Positions 1-10,145 of a stretch of DNA of 64,000 nucleotides are shown piece after piece. Origin of the DNA: Brettanomyces bruxellensis. Its lineage: Eukaryota; Ascomycota; Pichiomycetes; Pichiales; Pichiaceae. Position 1 is the first letter of the stretch. Each line of letters starts with the position of its first letter. Location of the stretch: assembly GCF_011074885.1 (NCBI RefSeq), contig NC_054686.1, positions 806,001-870,000 of the forward strand. The letters are read 5' to 3'. A program made the position numbers and the translations under genes. The notes under the pieces are model-generated. The model worked only from the letters and a program-made list of their open reading frames with translations. It was not told where the DNA came from and ran no database searches.

Positions 1-432
1 CTTACTTCCAGAGGCAGTTGCTATAATCTTGTCCTTATCGACAAACAACTCGCATCCGGCAATTAGATCTTGCACTGTAGGATCGTAGCAGGTGTTCTGA
101 ATGGATTCTGGATTATTCCTGGGTGGACAAGCGATATCTTCTCCAGAAAAGCTCAGATCTGGAGTGAGATCATCAAGGACGGAGTTGAAGTCGTTGTCTG
201 TATTCTGAAGCTGCGATTTGACCAAGGTTTTGAACGAATTATGGACTGGACTGAGCTTTGTTGGGGCATCTCGAATTCCTGAAGTATTGAATATAGGTTT
301 GGCGAAGGAAAGCGAAGTTGAAGTTACTGGCTTTGCACTATCGACATCCATAAGTGTGTCTATGTTGAGACCGTGAACGTGGTTTATACCATATGTCAGC
401 TGAATTCCGGTCGGGTCATTCCTGGTAGACAT
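1..432 (-). CDS. Unrecognised protein, N-terminal 144 residues (runs off left edge)
   Basis: An open frame reads leftward from an ATG at 430-432 to the window edge without a stop, giving 144 residues. It begins MSTRNDPTGIQ and is polar, rich in Ser, Thr, Asn and Asp, with an acidic-hydrophobic stretch (VLDDLTPDLSF) near residues 85-95. There is no signal peptide, membrane segment or domain that I recognise. The acidic stretch would suit a transcriptional activator, but that is only a guess. The ATG is the first in frame: the frame stays open upstream through the 11-bp minisatellite to a stop at 595-597 but holds no earlier ATG. The 3' part is outside the window. Confidence 0.6.
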   Translation of the reverse strand, partial: MSTRNDPTGIQLTYGINHVHGLNIDTLMDVDSAKPVTSTSLSFAKPIFNTSGIRDAPTKLSPVHNSFKTLVKSQLQNTDNDFNSVLDDLTPDLSFSGEDIACPPRNNPESIQNTCYDPTVQDLIAGCELFVDKDKIIATASGSK

Positions 433-449
433 CGGAAGGTGAATGTGGT

Positions 450-559
450 TGTTGATTTGGTGTTGATTTGGTGTTGATTTGGTGTTGATTTGGTGTTGAT
501 TTGGTGTTGATTTGGTGTTGATTTGGTGTTGATTTGGTGTTGATTTGGTGTTGATTTGG
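450..559. repeat. 11-bp minisatellite, 10 perfect copies
   Basis: Ten identical head-to-tail copies of TGTTGATTTGG lie just upstream of the ATG of the leftmost gene. Because 11 is not a multiple of 3, copy-number change would shift any reading frame, so this is a promoter or leader repeat and not a protein repeat. The lack of any mismatch suggests recent expansion. Confidence 0.95.
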
Positions 560-876
560 CAGTATTGACTTGGCAGGTTTGGATAGAGAAGTATTTATTT
601 CGTGTGATTTTGCAGTGTTGGTTTTGTTGATTTCGATGTATTTATTCAACCTTGATTATTCAGTATTGACTTGCAGACCTGTTGAAATGTACTCAAAGTG
701 CAAGAGGTGAAATTTTTAGGACTCTCGCTTATCGCAAATATTTCAATTTTTTCACTTATCGCGACTTTTCTACTTCTCATTTTTCATCATTTTCTCCATA
801 CTACAGCTACACACAGATACATACAACAGACATCATTTCGGTACACAGAACAACAAATAAAAAAAGCATGCCGCAC
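560..876. other. Intergenic, no gene seen
   Basis: AT-rich spacer between the 5' side of the left-edge gene and the 3' end of TRP5. It holds one further diverged fragment of the minisatellite motif but no ORF with an acceptable start and no tRNA-like fold that I could find. Confidence 0.5.
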
Positions 877-2985
877 TCATTTAGAGGCATCGTCCAAAGA
901 ACCAAACCTCAAGTTCCAGCCGATCTTAGGACCCAAAACAGGAAGATTCTTGGCAACGTTGGTAACGTCCTTATCACCCCTTCCGGAAACAGTAATCACG
1001 ACATCCTGGTCTTTGGACATCTTCTTGGCCTGCTGCACAGCCCCGTAGACGGCGTGCGAAGACTCCAAAGCAGGAATCACACCCTCGTACTGTGAAAGCA
1101 ACCGGAATCCCTCCAAAGCCTCGGCATCAGTCACAGCAATGAACTTGACACGGCCACTGTCCTTCCAGCCGGCCAACTCCGGACCAACACCCGGGTAGTC
1201 CAAACCGGCGGACACGGAGTAAGTGTCGTGGATCTGGCCGTCCTCGTTTTCGAGAACGTAGGTCCGGACACCGTGGAAAACGCCGGGGTGGCCTGCAGTC
1301 AAGGTTGCAGAGTGGTTTCCGGTCTCAATACCTTCACCGCCTGCCTCACAGCCCATCAACTGCACGGAAGTGTCGTTCTCGAACGGAGAAAACGTGCCAC
1401 TGGAGTTCGAACCTCCGCCAACACAGGCAACAACCAGATCGGGCAACTTCTTTCCGCCGCTTTTGGCAGCAAACTGCTGCTTGATCTCGCGGCCAATCAC
1501 AGACTGGAAGGTTCTGACCATGGTAGGGTAAGGATGTGGGCCAATGGCTGATCCCACAACGTAGTGCGTGTCCTTAACGTGCGACACCCAGTATCTGAAG
1601 GCCTCTGAAGTGGCATCTCTTAGTGTCTGCGTGCCGTTGGTCACGGAAATCACCTTGGCACCCAAAATCCGCATCCGGAACACGTTCAATGCCTGTCTCT
1701 GCACATCCTTGGCCCCCATGAAGATCGTGCAGCTCATGCCGAACTTCGCGGCAGCAGTAGCAGTGGCCACACCGTGCTGGCCGGCACCGGTCTCGGCTAT
1801 GATGTTCTTCTTACCAAGCCTCTTGGCAATCAAGATCTGGCCGATCGCATTGTTGATCTTGTGCGAACCCGTGTGGTTCAAATCCTCGCGCTTCAACCAG
1901 ATCCGTGCACCTCCGGCGTACTCCGTGAGCCTGTTGGCGTAAGTCAGTGGAGATGGCCGGCCCATGTAGTCGTACAAGCCCCTGTACTCCTCCCAGAACT
2001 TCGGATCGGCAATTGCACTCTCAAAGGCACCCTCCAACTCGCGGAGACACCCGTGCAATGCCTCCGGAACGTACTGGCCGCCGTAGTCTCCAAAACGTGG
2101 GTTGTGCTTGTGCTTTTCCACAAAGTCTGGGTGTGCCAAAGTGTCTGCTTTCTCCGGAATCACATCCTTAGGATGCACGTTTGTGCCTGCGCCGTTCAAA
2201 ATCGAGTGTGCATATCTCTTTGCAGCGTCTGCTCTGTCACCATCGGCTGCCTCCTTAACTAGGTTCACCAACTTTGAGCCAATCACAACACCGTCTGCGT
2301 CTTTTCCCACCTGGAGGTAGTGCTCCCTCGTGGAGACGCCGAATCCGACGGCTAGCGGCGTCTTTCCGCCGGTAAGCTTCCTCACGTGCTCGCAGAGCGG
2401 TCCCACGTCTTTCGTGACCGAAATTCCGGCCCCCGTGACGCCCATACGCGACACCACGTACATAAACGAGTCGGCAATCTCTCCCAAGAGCTTCAAACGG
2501 TCATCTGTCGTCGAGGGGGCAACCAATGGCACGTAAGAGAGTCCGTCGGCCGAGCACAAGTCTCTGAACTTGACGGCCTCTTCCGGCGGCAAGTCCACGA
2601 TGATAAAACCGTTGGCACCCGCCTGCTTTGTGTCGTGGATCATCTTCTTCTCCCCGTATATCAAAATCGGGTTGTAGTAGCCCATGAGCACGATGGGCAC
2701 CGTAACACCGGCCGCACGGGCCTGCCTCACCTGTTCTAGAACCTTCTTCACGCTCATTCCGTTGTCCAACGCCACCACGTTTGCCGCCTGGATGGTTGGG
2801 CCGTCTGCAATTGGATCACTGAATGGAATTCCGAGCTCGATCACATCTGCTCCTCCCTCTTGGAGTCCTTTCAACACTGGAACCGTATCCTCGATACGGG
2901 GGAAACCGGCTGTGATGAATGTCACGAGTGCCGATCTGTTTTCTTTCTCTGCCTTGATGAAGGCTTCTCTGAGTTCTGTAGCCAT
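877..2985 (-). CDS. TRP5: Bifunctional tryptophan synthase (alpha-beta fusion)
   Basis: This 702-residue enzyme carries out the last step of tryptophan synthesis: indole-3-glycerol phosphate is cleaved to indole (alpha), which is channelled to the beta site and joined to serine with pyridoxal phosphate. The alpha domain is residues 1-about 265, with the catalytic Glu50 (DVIELGIPF) and Asp61 (PIADGPTIQ). A short linker leads to the beta domain (about 295-695), with the PLP lysine at Lys376 in HTGSHKINN and the glycine-rich phosphate loop GGGSNS. Alpha-before-beta order and length are those of fungal TRP5. Cytosolic. The start ATG (2983-2985) has no upstream rival. No introns. Confidence 0.98.
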   Translation of the reverse strand: MATELREAFIKAEKENRSALVTFITAGFPRIEDTVPVLKGLQEGGADVIELGIPFSDPIADGPTIQAANVVALDNGMSVKKVLEQVRQARAAGVTVPIVLMGYYNPILIYGEKKMIHDTKQAGANGFIIVDLPPEEAVKFRDLCSADGLSYVPLVAPSTTDDRLKLLGEIADSFMYVVSRMGVTGAGISVTKDVGPLCEHVRKLTGGKTPLAVGFGVSTREHYLQVGKDADGVVIGSKLVNLVKEAADGDRADAAKRYAHSILNGAGTNVHPKDVIPEKADTLAHPDFVEKHKHNPRFGDYGGQYVPEALHGCLRELEGAFESAIADPKFWEEYRGLYDYMGRPSPLTYANRLTEYAGGARIWLKREDLNHTGSHKINNAIGQILIAKRLGKKNIIAETGAGQHGVATATAAAKFGMSCTIFMGAKDVQRQALNVFRMRILGAKVISVTNGTQTLRDATSEAFRYWVSHVKDTHYVVGSAIGPHPYPTMVRTFQSVIGREIKQQFAAKSGGKKLPDLVVACVGGGSNSSGTFSPFENDTSVQLMGCEAGGEGIETGNHSATLTAGHPGVFHGVRTYVLENEDGQIHDTYSVSAGLDYPGVGPELAGWKDSGRVKFIAVTDAEALEGFRLLSQYEGVIPALESSHAVYGAVQQAKKMSKDQDVVITVSGRGDKDVTNVAKNLPVLGPKIGWNLRFGSLDDASK

Positions 2986-3602
2986 TGTGGTGCTGTATGT
3001 GCTTCACTGTCTTGAGATTTTCTCTAAACTATTAACAACGCTTTTTTTTCTCAAATGTAGACTTTAGCTCAAGAAATTACCGGCTGATGTACGAATACGT
3101 TGATGGAAAAAGGGAATAGGGAAAATAAACGGGTATCTGGGAAAAATAAACAGGTATATATTCAATACACCACTAAAGACTACATGCAGGCGAGTGATAG
3201 CGATGCGAATATCACGCTTTTATTATTTTATTTTATCTCGGGGGGATGAAAAAAACAGTCATAGAGGGCCGATTTTTCATATTTTATCTACTCATTTTTT
3301 TTCTGTCCATTTTCCATTTTTTTCTCCTCGCTCCGGTGGTTTATTTTTTCGCACGGTTTCCACTTTCTCCACGTTACCGATATCTGCCAATAGCTACCAG
3401 AAGTGGTGCGGGGTTATTTATTTAATCATGTATAGTAAAGGTAGCACGAAGAGTCATCTTCTTTCTCTTGTTCCTCTTTCAATTAGCTTTCTCTTACTCC
3501 TTCATTCAATTATCCTTCTCTTATTCCTTAGCTTTCTCTTACTCCTTCATCCATTTATCCTTCTCTTATTCCTTCATCCAATTATTCCTCCCTCCCCCAC
3601 AC
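2986..3602. other. Intergenic with 45-bp pyrimidine repeat
   Basis: This is the TRP5 promoter side and the 3' flank of the next minus-strand gene. A 45-bp pyrimidine-rich unit starting GCTTTCTCTTACTCC is present twice in tandem (3486-3530 and 3531-3575), and each unit is itself made of two similar halves. A 195-codon plus-strand frame across it is a by-product of the repeat and overlaps the neighbouring gene. Confidence 0.7.
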
Positions 3603-4214
3603 TCATTTATCATTCTTCTTTCTCTTACGACCCCGGCCCTTTTTCGTTGTTCCTGTCTGTTTCCCGCCTTTTCCACTGGATGCTGCCTTTGCTGCCTTTG
3701 CTGTATTCACCGGCACCTCATGCTTCACCACCTTCATTTCCTCATTCGGACCCATCCCTCTTTTCAACTTTGCATACCTGATAATTGGAAGAAGGTTCTT
3801 GTATCTCTCCAAGTAGGCATTGCAGCTCTTTTGGAGTGTGTTCACCTGTGCTGCCACCTGGTTGTAAACAACTGATGGGATCGTATTATCATCAATCGAT
3901 GATAGTGTAATAAAGTATTGGCACATCTCGTATCTCAATTGTGATATCTTCTTGCGTAAACTCTTCACTTCTGCCAAAACCGCATCCAGATCCACTTTTC
4001 CTGTCTCCAGATCTTGGATAGAAACCATGCCCAGTGGTGCTGTGACTATTCTTCCGGTTGCATTGCTCACATTCTTAACAATGCCTCCATTCGAGTTGCT
4101 CGTATCGCCATTACTCACATTTTCGCTATGGATTGTCCTCGTTTTTCCGTTTGTTGTACCCATAAGTCCATTGTTTTGCCTATTTTGTGCCGAAATTGCT
4201 GCTGGCCCGGACAT
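3603..4214 (-). CDS. Unrecognised small protein with coiled-coil core and basic tail
   Basis: A 203-residue frame starts at an ATG at 4212-4214. Residues 1-60 are Asn/Ser/Gly-rich and look disordered. Residues about 65-155 are predicted helical, with heptad-like leucines (VLAEVKSLRKKISQLRYEM) and a second helix ending in LERYKNLLPIIRYAKLKRG. The last 25 residues are strongly basic (KKGRGRKRKKN), a likely nuclear localisation signal. The layout resembles small subunits of nuclear complexes (Mediator, chromatin remodellers, kinetochore), but I could not match it to a named family. The clear separation of structured core and tails supports a real gene. Confidence 0.65.
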   Translation of the reverse strand: MSGPAAISAQNRQNNGLMGTTNGKTRTIHSENVSNGDTSNSNGGIVKNVSNATGRIVTAPLGMVSIQDLETGKVDLDAVLAEVKSLRKKISQLRYEMCQYFITLSSIDDNTIPSVVYNQVAAQVNTLQKSCNAYLERYKNLLPIIRYAKLKRGMGPNEEMKVVKHEVPVNTAKAAKAASSGKGGKQTGTTKKGRGRKRKKNDK

Positions 4215-5038
4215 TTTATGCTTTGCAAGGTGTAGATAACTGGTTTAAATTGTGTTTCTATACTGTGCGTGGCAGCGGATTTTCTATGTTTTTAAAGACA
4301 AAATGAGTGTTCAAAACTAATAATATTGTTTCTAACTCTTGGATATCGCCCTCCTCTAGTAGCCACTTGTTGGATTATGCTTATGAGTATTCTGTTGGTA
4401 ACCATATACGGACTAATGAAAAATAACAGAATTTAGGTTCTTCGTTCTGGTACTCTTCTCCTCACCCCAGTTTTTTTTTTTTTTTTTTTTTTTTTAACTA
4501 GCCGGTTTTACAATGCACTCTAAGCTTTCTTCTCATATGACTTTCTCTTCCCATTATTTAACATAAGCAGTAACTACAACTGCTCAGATACACCGTTAAA
4601 AACTCGCAAATGATTTCCTAACGTAAAAGAACAACTTTTGAACATTTCCTAAATGATATGACTGAAACCGTGCATCAGATGGTACCAAGCAGATATTAAT
4701 TGATGTAAGGATGTGTGAAGTCATCAACCCCTCTACATAATACTTTATGATTAACTATATTGACCATTACATGCATTTAATGAAGCTTTATTTGATCTAA
4801 GTTTCTGCAGAAATGCTCATTACAAGCTGTTGCACTAATCTGATCAGCTTGAGAATATTCCTATCCTTAGAATGTTGTTTCTCAACAGTTCTTTCGTACA
4901 AATAGTACTGTAGAGTCTCTGAGCAACCAATCCTAGAGCACATAGCAATACTAGTTAAGCAAGATCCATAACACATTTGAATACTTCAAATACAAAACAG
5001 AATCAATTGTTGTCTATTATTGTTTTTATTACCACAAT
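4215..5038. other. Intergenic with T25 tract, no gene seen
   Basis: AT-rich region upstream of the 203-residue gene and downstream of the gene at 5039. A run of 25 T lies at 4471-4495, a typical nucleosome-excluding poly(dA:dT) element. No credible ORF or RNA gene. Confidence 0.6.
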
Positions 5039-6064
5039 CTACGCTTTCTTGATGGCTCGTTGCTTTTGTACTCTTTCTCTTAATGTTACAAGGCCAGCAT
5101 CGTCGTCTAACACCCAGTTTGCCTTAGTTATTGATACCAGTTCCGAGGCATCCATTCCAAGAAGACCTTTAAAGAATGGATAATCTAGTACAAAATAGCT
5201 GCTCCGTAGTGTTTTTGAAATATCTTCAAGAGTATCTTGTAAGGCGGTGGCTTTCAAAATTGATCTAATGTGTTGCTTTACTTGATCATCCGTTTTCGTT
5301 CCAAGATAGTTGTATATTTGCAACCACTTGAAGTAATTATGTTCCGTAAAAGCCTCGATCAATTTATATGTCAATTGGACATTCGTCATGCTTTCAATTG
5401 TATCGCTATAAAGCATTTTGTGGTACCTTTTACCGTTTCCAGCAACCTTTTCAAAGAGTAATGAAAAGCCCCTCTCATATTCCTTACTAAAATGAACGAT
5501 GTGGAGAATAAAGTAAAGCCAAACTTCTTCCAACTCTTTCTCCTCTAAGAAAGTAGCGTCGATGCTCTCTCTTTCTAATAATTTCTCCATGGATGGAATA
5601 TATGATTGGTAATGCTCAATGGTAATTGAAAAATGCATCGATGCCAGTAGTACACTTTTCACGAACTCATCTGATTTGATTCGAAGAATGCTTTCCCGCA
5701 ATTTCCGGAAATTCATAAGAATCTGATCTCTAGTTTCAAGGGATTGATCCTTGTGTCTGTAATCATCAATCATGCGTTTAGTATCGTCTAATAGTATATT
5801 TCTTGCACTTGAATCATTCTGGAGACGATTATCTTGACCCCTGCTAACTAATCCAAACTCCCTGCTTTCCTTAGACTTTATTTCCAGCTGTTCTTTTGCA
5901 AATCGTGCTTTTCTTCTCTCCAACTTAATTGTTTCTTCATCGTTATGTTCATTATTCTTTTCTTTCCTCGAGTTCTGAGTTCTTCGCCTAAATGTCCAAT
6001 GTTTAGAATTGTTCCCCGTTCTCCCGTCCCTATTGTTTTCCCCCTTCTTATGGTTGGTTTGCAT
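5039..6064 (-). CDS. Unrecognised helical protein, possibly SAC3/GANP- or PCI-like
   Basis: The open frame reaches back to 6211, but its first codon there is TTG and the added residues are a poly-Lys artefact of an A-tract. The first in-frame ATG is at 6062-6064, giving 341 residues. Residues 1-60 are charged and Asn/Lys/Arg-rich. From about residue 80 on the protein is an all-helical array ending in a region (VLDYPFFKGLLGM...ITKANWVLDDDAG) that reads like the winged-helix end of SAC3/GANP or PCI proteins. That assignment is by overall texture only. The gene is divergent from FMT1 with 213 bp between the two ATGs, so they may share a promoter. Confidence 0.55.
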   Translation of the reverse strand: MQTNHKKGENNRDGRTGNNSKHWTFRRRTQNSRKEKNNEHNDEETIKLERRKARFAKEQLEIKSKESREFGLVSRGQDNRLQNDSSARNILLDDTKRMIDDYRHKDQSLETRDQILMNFRKLRESILRIKSDEFVKSVLLASMHFSITIEHYQSYIPSMEKLLERESIDATFLEEKELEEVWLYFILHIVHFSKEYERGFSLLFEKVAGNGKRYHKMLYSDTIESMTNVQLTYKLIEAFTEHNYFKWLQIYNYLGTKTDDQVKQHIRSILKATALQDTLEDISKTLRSSYFVLDYPFFKGLLGMDASELVSITKANWVLDDDAGLVTLRERVQKQRAIKKA

Positions 6065-6277
6065 TGTAGTATAGTCTATCGGAAGTGTGGAGAGACTCGA
6101 TATGATTATGGTCGCCTTATCTTTAATTGATGAACTTCCCCTTATCGGTTCGTAGTTCTTTTTTTTTTTCTTATTTTTTCCCCCACTTATTCTTCTCTTT
6201 GAGAAAACCAATACATAGAGATTGCACTCCCTCTATCTTTCCGTTTCATATTCTTTCTTTGACTTCAGCAAGTGTTC
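6065..6277. promoter_or_regulatory. Compact divergent promoter (5039 gene / FMT1)
   Basis: Only 213 bp separate the start codons of two divergent genes, so both promoters must lie here. It contains an A/T-homopolymer block near 6160-6180. No specific factor site is claimed. Confidence 0.4.
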
Positions 6278-7294
6278 ATGATTAGGGTTGGATTCTTTGG
6301 TGCAGATGAGTTTAGTGCAGGGTGCCTTAAAGCAATTCTGCCTTTACGTTTTCACACTCCAAAGATCATTTCACACTTAGATGTGATTACAAGGTCACCA
6401 AAGCTGACTGGAAGAGGTCTTCAGCATTTGAATGAATTCCCAGTGGCGAAGTTTGCCAGTGCTAATAATGTTAATGTATTGAGAGCCGAGAAAAATGTTG
6501 ACTTTGGCAATCTTCCAGATTATGATCTCTGTATTGCCGTTTCGTATGGGAAGTTGATTCCTTCATCTTTTCTTCGTTCTCTTCCATATGGAGGCCTCAA
6601 TGTACATCCGTCATTGCTTTCACGGTATTGTGGAGCTGCTCCTCTCCAAAGGGCTCTCTTAAATCAGGATGATGTGACTGGAGTAACAGTTCAAACTCTT
6701 CATCCAACGGAATTCGACAGAGGTGCTATCTTGGCAAGAGATTCTTACAAAATAAAGCCATCCGAGACATATAGATCGCTTGCAGAGGAATTGTCCCGAA
6801 GAGGAGGAAAACTTCTTTATGACATACTGCTCAATCGGATGTATGATTGTAATATCCCGGGATATATTACCTTACCCCCTGTCCTTCCCCTATCATACGC
6901 TAAAAAAGTTCAGCCAAGTGAACGACAGATAAATTGGTCGCAGTATGACACATTTAAGATTGTAAGAAATTTTAACACTCTTGGACAACTCTACACCTTT
7001 AAAGGGTACAAGTCTCGCAAGTCTCGAAACGGGGAGTTAAAGCTCCGAAGGGTTGTTCTTGATGATATTCGTGAAGCAAATGGATATTCTTTCACCGCTG
7101 GTTCAATTCCCGGCTCATTTATAGTTGATCCGGCCAATAAGCAACGTCTATTGATCAAAACAATTGACGGAAATGTTAGTGCTGGTATAATCAAGGTTGA
7201 AAGTCTAGGAAGTGTATCGGGAGATCGAATGTCCAATCCAACAAAGAAGATGTTTGGAGGCATCTATGATAATGTATTTGTTTCTGATAAATAG
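6278..7294 (+). CDS. FMT1: Mitochondrial methionyl-tRNA formyltransferase
   Basis: This 338-residue enzyme uses 10-formyltetrahydrofolate to formylate initiator Met-tRNA in mitochondria. The N-terminal Rossmann-like domain opens with IRVGFFGADEFS. The catalytic triad of the family is present: Asn108 and His110 in LNVHPSLLSR and Asp147 in PTEFDRGAIL, followed by the typical GAAPLQRALL loop (119-128). The C-terminal part (about 205-330) is the tRNA-binding barrel and is more diverged. The frame opens at a GTG two codons earlier; the first ATG at 6278 is used. The N-terminus is short for a targeting peptide, which leaves import unexplained. Confidence 0.93.
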   Translation: MIRVGFFGADEFSAGCLKAILPLRFHTPKIISHLDVITRSPKLTGRGLQHLNEFPVAKFASANNVNVLRAEKNVDFGNLPDYDLCIAVSYGKLIPSSFLRSLPYGGLNVHPSLLSRYCGAAPLQRALLNQDDVTGVTVQTLHPTEFDRGAILARDSYKIKPSETYRSLAEELSRRGGKLLYDILLNRMYDCNIPGYITLPPVLPLSYAKKVQPSERQINWSQYDTFKIVRNFNTLGQLYTFKGYKSRKSRNGELKLRRVVLDDIREANGYSFTAGSIPGSFIVDPANKQRLLIKTIDGNVSAGIIKVESLGSVSGDRMSNPTKKMFGGIYDNVFVSDK

Positions 7295-7714
7295 CGAGGG
7301 CTTCCCTTATAAATAGAAATTACGACCATTTTCCATCAATTCGGTGGATTTTAGATTGATTACGCATACACTTACTAGTTCTACTGAAAAGATCGAAGAC
7401 ACTAGATTATAATCGTAGCTGCTTTCTATTACCATGTATAATTCTCTAAATTGTCTAGGAATGCTGTATATGTGTGTTTTACACTTCCTCCGCGTGCTCA
7501 GGAACATAATGATATTTAAAACTGAAACAATATTCTAAAAGCATATAAGGCGTGAAATAATTGGTAGTAAAGTGGGCATTGCAACCAGTGCCCTTGAATT
7601 GCAGTTTCTGAAATAAAAAGTTCGTCATAATAAAGGATTTCATAAAAGCCAATAATCGCTCTAATGGTAACTTCTCGAAAGAAATAATATTCATAAACTT
7701 GTGTCCTGTACGCA
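7295..7714. other. Intergenic between FMT1 and the copia ORF
   Basis: AT-rich 3' flanks of two convergent units. Short minus-strand frames here lack family features. No long terminal repeat is recognisable next to the copia ORF. Confidence 0.5.
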
Positions 7715-9655
7715 TCATTTTATAAGTTGTGACTTAAAATCATCCAGTTTGTTTGTCTTCAACCTTTTAGACAAACCTTTAGCAGGATTCTCGGAGGCAT
7801 CTATTTGCCACAATCTTGCATTACTTTTCTTCACTTCCTCAAAAATTTCAAAGTACCATCTATCCATGTAGAATAACTTTGGATGCTTTCCAAACCAAAA
7901 GCAGTTTCGCAATGTTGGAACATAGTCCGAAACAAAGTTAAAGTAGTCTATTCCAAATCCAAGCTCATTCAATACATGCCTGAAATGCAAAGCTTTTGCT
8001 GTAGCATGACCCACTGCCCTCATGTCGGCTTCCATTATTGATGCTGAAGCCCCTGAACTCTTAGCGGATTGCCATGATAAAGCATTTCCATTCAATGCCA
8101 AGACCATACCCCTCTGGCTCTCCCCAGTATCTTCCCAATAAGATGAAGAGTTATAAACCGTGAGTGGCAGCCAATCTACTCCCGGATACTTTGGAATAAT
8201 ACAATCAAAGTTAGCCTTACTTGTTAAAAAGTCCGTCTTTGTATGTCTGACGGACCCCATTCTCTCATAAACTATGCCCTCGTTTCTTGTATTAACCAAG
8301 TAATCGACTATAGCATGTAATGACTTCATGTGGATTTCATGAGGATCATCAACGTATCTGGCTAATAAAGAAACAGAGCAGGCTATATCCAGTCGAGCTG
8401 TATCGCTAATATACTTCAACATACTGAGGATTGACCGGTACTGTTTTTTTTCCGCACCATGTAAAGCAGGCGTCTTACTCCATCTTAGTTTCCATTTAGG
8501 GGGGATCGGAGACCCGGTTCTTTTCTTGTTGACACGTAGTGCCAACTTTTCGACCATTTGCTCGATATAGTCCCTGGAAGATAGCTTGATCTGACGGCCA
8601 GTTATATCAATGGTCATTCCCAAAAACACCTTTGGAATACTCAAGCTTCTTGTATTGAAGTTGTTTGCAAAAAGAGATGTGACTCCTCTAATAGCCGCTC
8701 TATCGGCACCTGACACGATGATATCATCTATATAGACCGCTATCAATACTCTGTCAGTGAAAAACACCCTTTCATCGTAAACAGATCTCCTGTAACCTGC
8801 TCTTTTTAACACCCGGGCCACTATGTTGCACCAAAGTCCAGGAATTTGCTTAGTAGCATAAATTCCTCGTTTCAACTGCCATACACAGTTACCCGGCATG
8901 GAAACACCCTGCGGCGGTCTCATGTAAATGGTTTCACCAAGAGACTTCTTCAAAAAAGAGGCACTTGCATCCAAATGCCTCAACTTCCATCCCCTTATAG
9001 CAGTGACTGCAAGAATCATACGGAAACTGTCAATATTTGCTCCTGGAGCATACGTATCGATACTCGTTCCGTCTGCCTGTAGTGGACCGCAGGCTACCAA
9101 GCCAGCAGTGTATTTTCTCTCTTTACCATTCTTTTCCACACCAAACACCCACTTGGAAGATAAAACTTTCGATGCAGGTGGTTCCTCCACTATGTCAAAG
9201 GTTTCATCTCTTTGGAAGCTTTTCAAGCCCTCCCTGCATGCCGCAAACCACTCCACTTTCTGCGAGGAAATCATTGCCTCCTTAAATGTTCTGGGAACTC
9301 CGATACTGTCACCCAAAAGTGACATTTGCGTAATGCCAGTTCTTTCTAACCCCTGACTATTGGTTAAAAGAACTCTTTGAGCCGATTTCCGACGAAAAGC
9401 AGCGGGAGCACTTGGCACCGGTTTCTTGTTCTTGCTTATAGACCATTGCTCTGAGGCCACCACTGGTGCAAATGTTGCCGGATTATATTCATCATCGGGA
9501 AGATAAAGGTAGAAAACGTTCCTCTGCCTTTTAGACTGAGGAACCGATGGCTCATCATCTTGTTCCAATCGACGTTTAGCTTTATTTGAATTGGTGCTTG
9601 CCGGAACGGCAGTCTTGCCGGGAGTCTCCTTCTGTTCTGGAGCCTGAATTCTCAT
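7715..9655 (-). mobile_element. Degenerate Ty1/copia pol remnant: reverse transcriptase-RNase H, 646-codon open frame
   Basis: The frame has an ATG and no internal stop and covers the end of the integrase-RT linker, reverse transcriptase and RNase H of a Ty1/copia polyprotein. Gag, protease and the integrase core are missing and I see no LTRs. RT landmarks are LDASASFL (first catalytic Asp) and YIDDIIVSG (Asp pair), both kept. The conserved Lys/Arg of the fingers (usually KARLVA) are lost (TAGLVA), and LYGLKQSPR reads IYATKQIPG. In RNase H the first catalytic Asp motif (usually SDADW) has become NSSSY and the last Asp (usually QLADIFTK) reads NPAKGLSK, while the middle Glu (MEAD) and Asp (VSDY) remain. 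It is therefore probably dead as an enzyme. An open frame this long could mean domestication or recent decay. Confidence 0.88.
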
Positions 9656-10145
9656 GTATGGTATGTGTTATTATTGTGATTACTCATCAAAACGAAAAAA
9701 ATTAACGATGGTGGCTAGCTCCAGCAGGATTAGGCTGAGTCAACTATTCTTGTTGAAGCTTTCAAAGGCTGTTTTCACACTTCTTGTTAAAGCCTTCAAA
9801 TGCTATTTCCACACTTCTAGATCAGCATAAACCTGACTTCTTGTTGAATCACTGGATGTTGTCCAAGCAGTAAATTACGCTAGTTTAAGAAAGCGTGATG
9901 TTTTAATGTGCAGACGAAAAAAATACCGAAAATATATTTCTTACATACGACTAACTAATTGATTAGCTAGAAATATTATTCCTATTCTCGAGGTTGCAGC
10001 TATACTTTCTAATACACCACACACTATACAATCCCTTACATCGACGAGCACGTCAATGTGTTGAATTTAAATTCAAGTTTCTATCAAATTAAATTAAATT
10101 AAATTAAATTTAATCATTGACATTTGTTAAATATAAATGAAGCCG
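9656..10145. other. Intergenic with two small tandem repeats
   Basis: It lies upstream of the copia ORF and downstream of VPS13. It contains a 34-bp tandem duplication (9747-9780 and 9781-9814, 29 of 34 bases identical, unit starting TTCTTGTT) and five copies of AAATT (10086-10110). Neither looks like an LTR, and there is no gene. Confidence 0.7.

Noticed and set aside
416..649. 77-codon minus-strand frame with an 11-residue protein repeat
   Set aside because: It starts at TTG, is a translation of the 11-bp minisatellite in one frame, and overlaps the start of the left-edge gene in another frame.
3194..3781. 195-codon plus-strand hydrophobic frame
   Set aside because: It is Leu/Phe/Ser-rich because of the pyrimidine repeat and overlaps the better-supported minus-strand gene at 3603-4214.
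9656..10145. LTR of the copia element
   Set aside because: I looked for TG...CA-bounded sequence repeated on both sides of the copia ORF and found only a local 34-bp duplication and an AAATT microsatellite.
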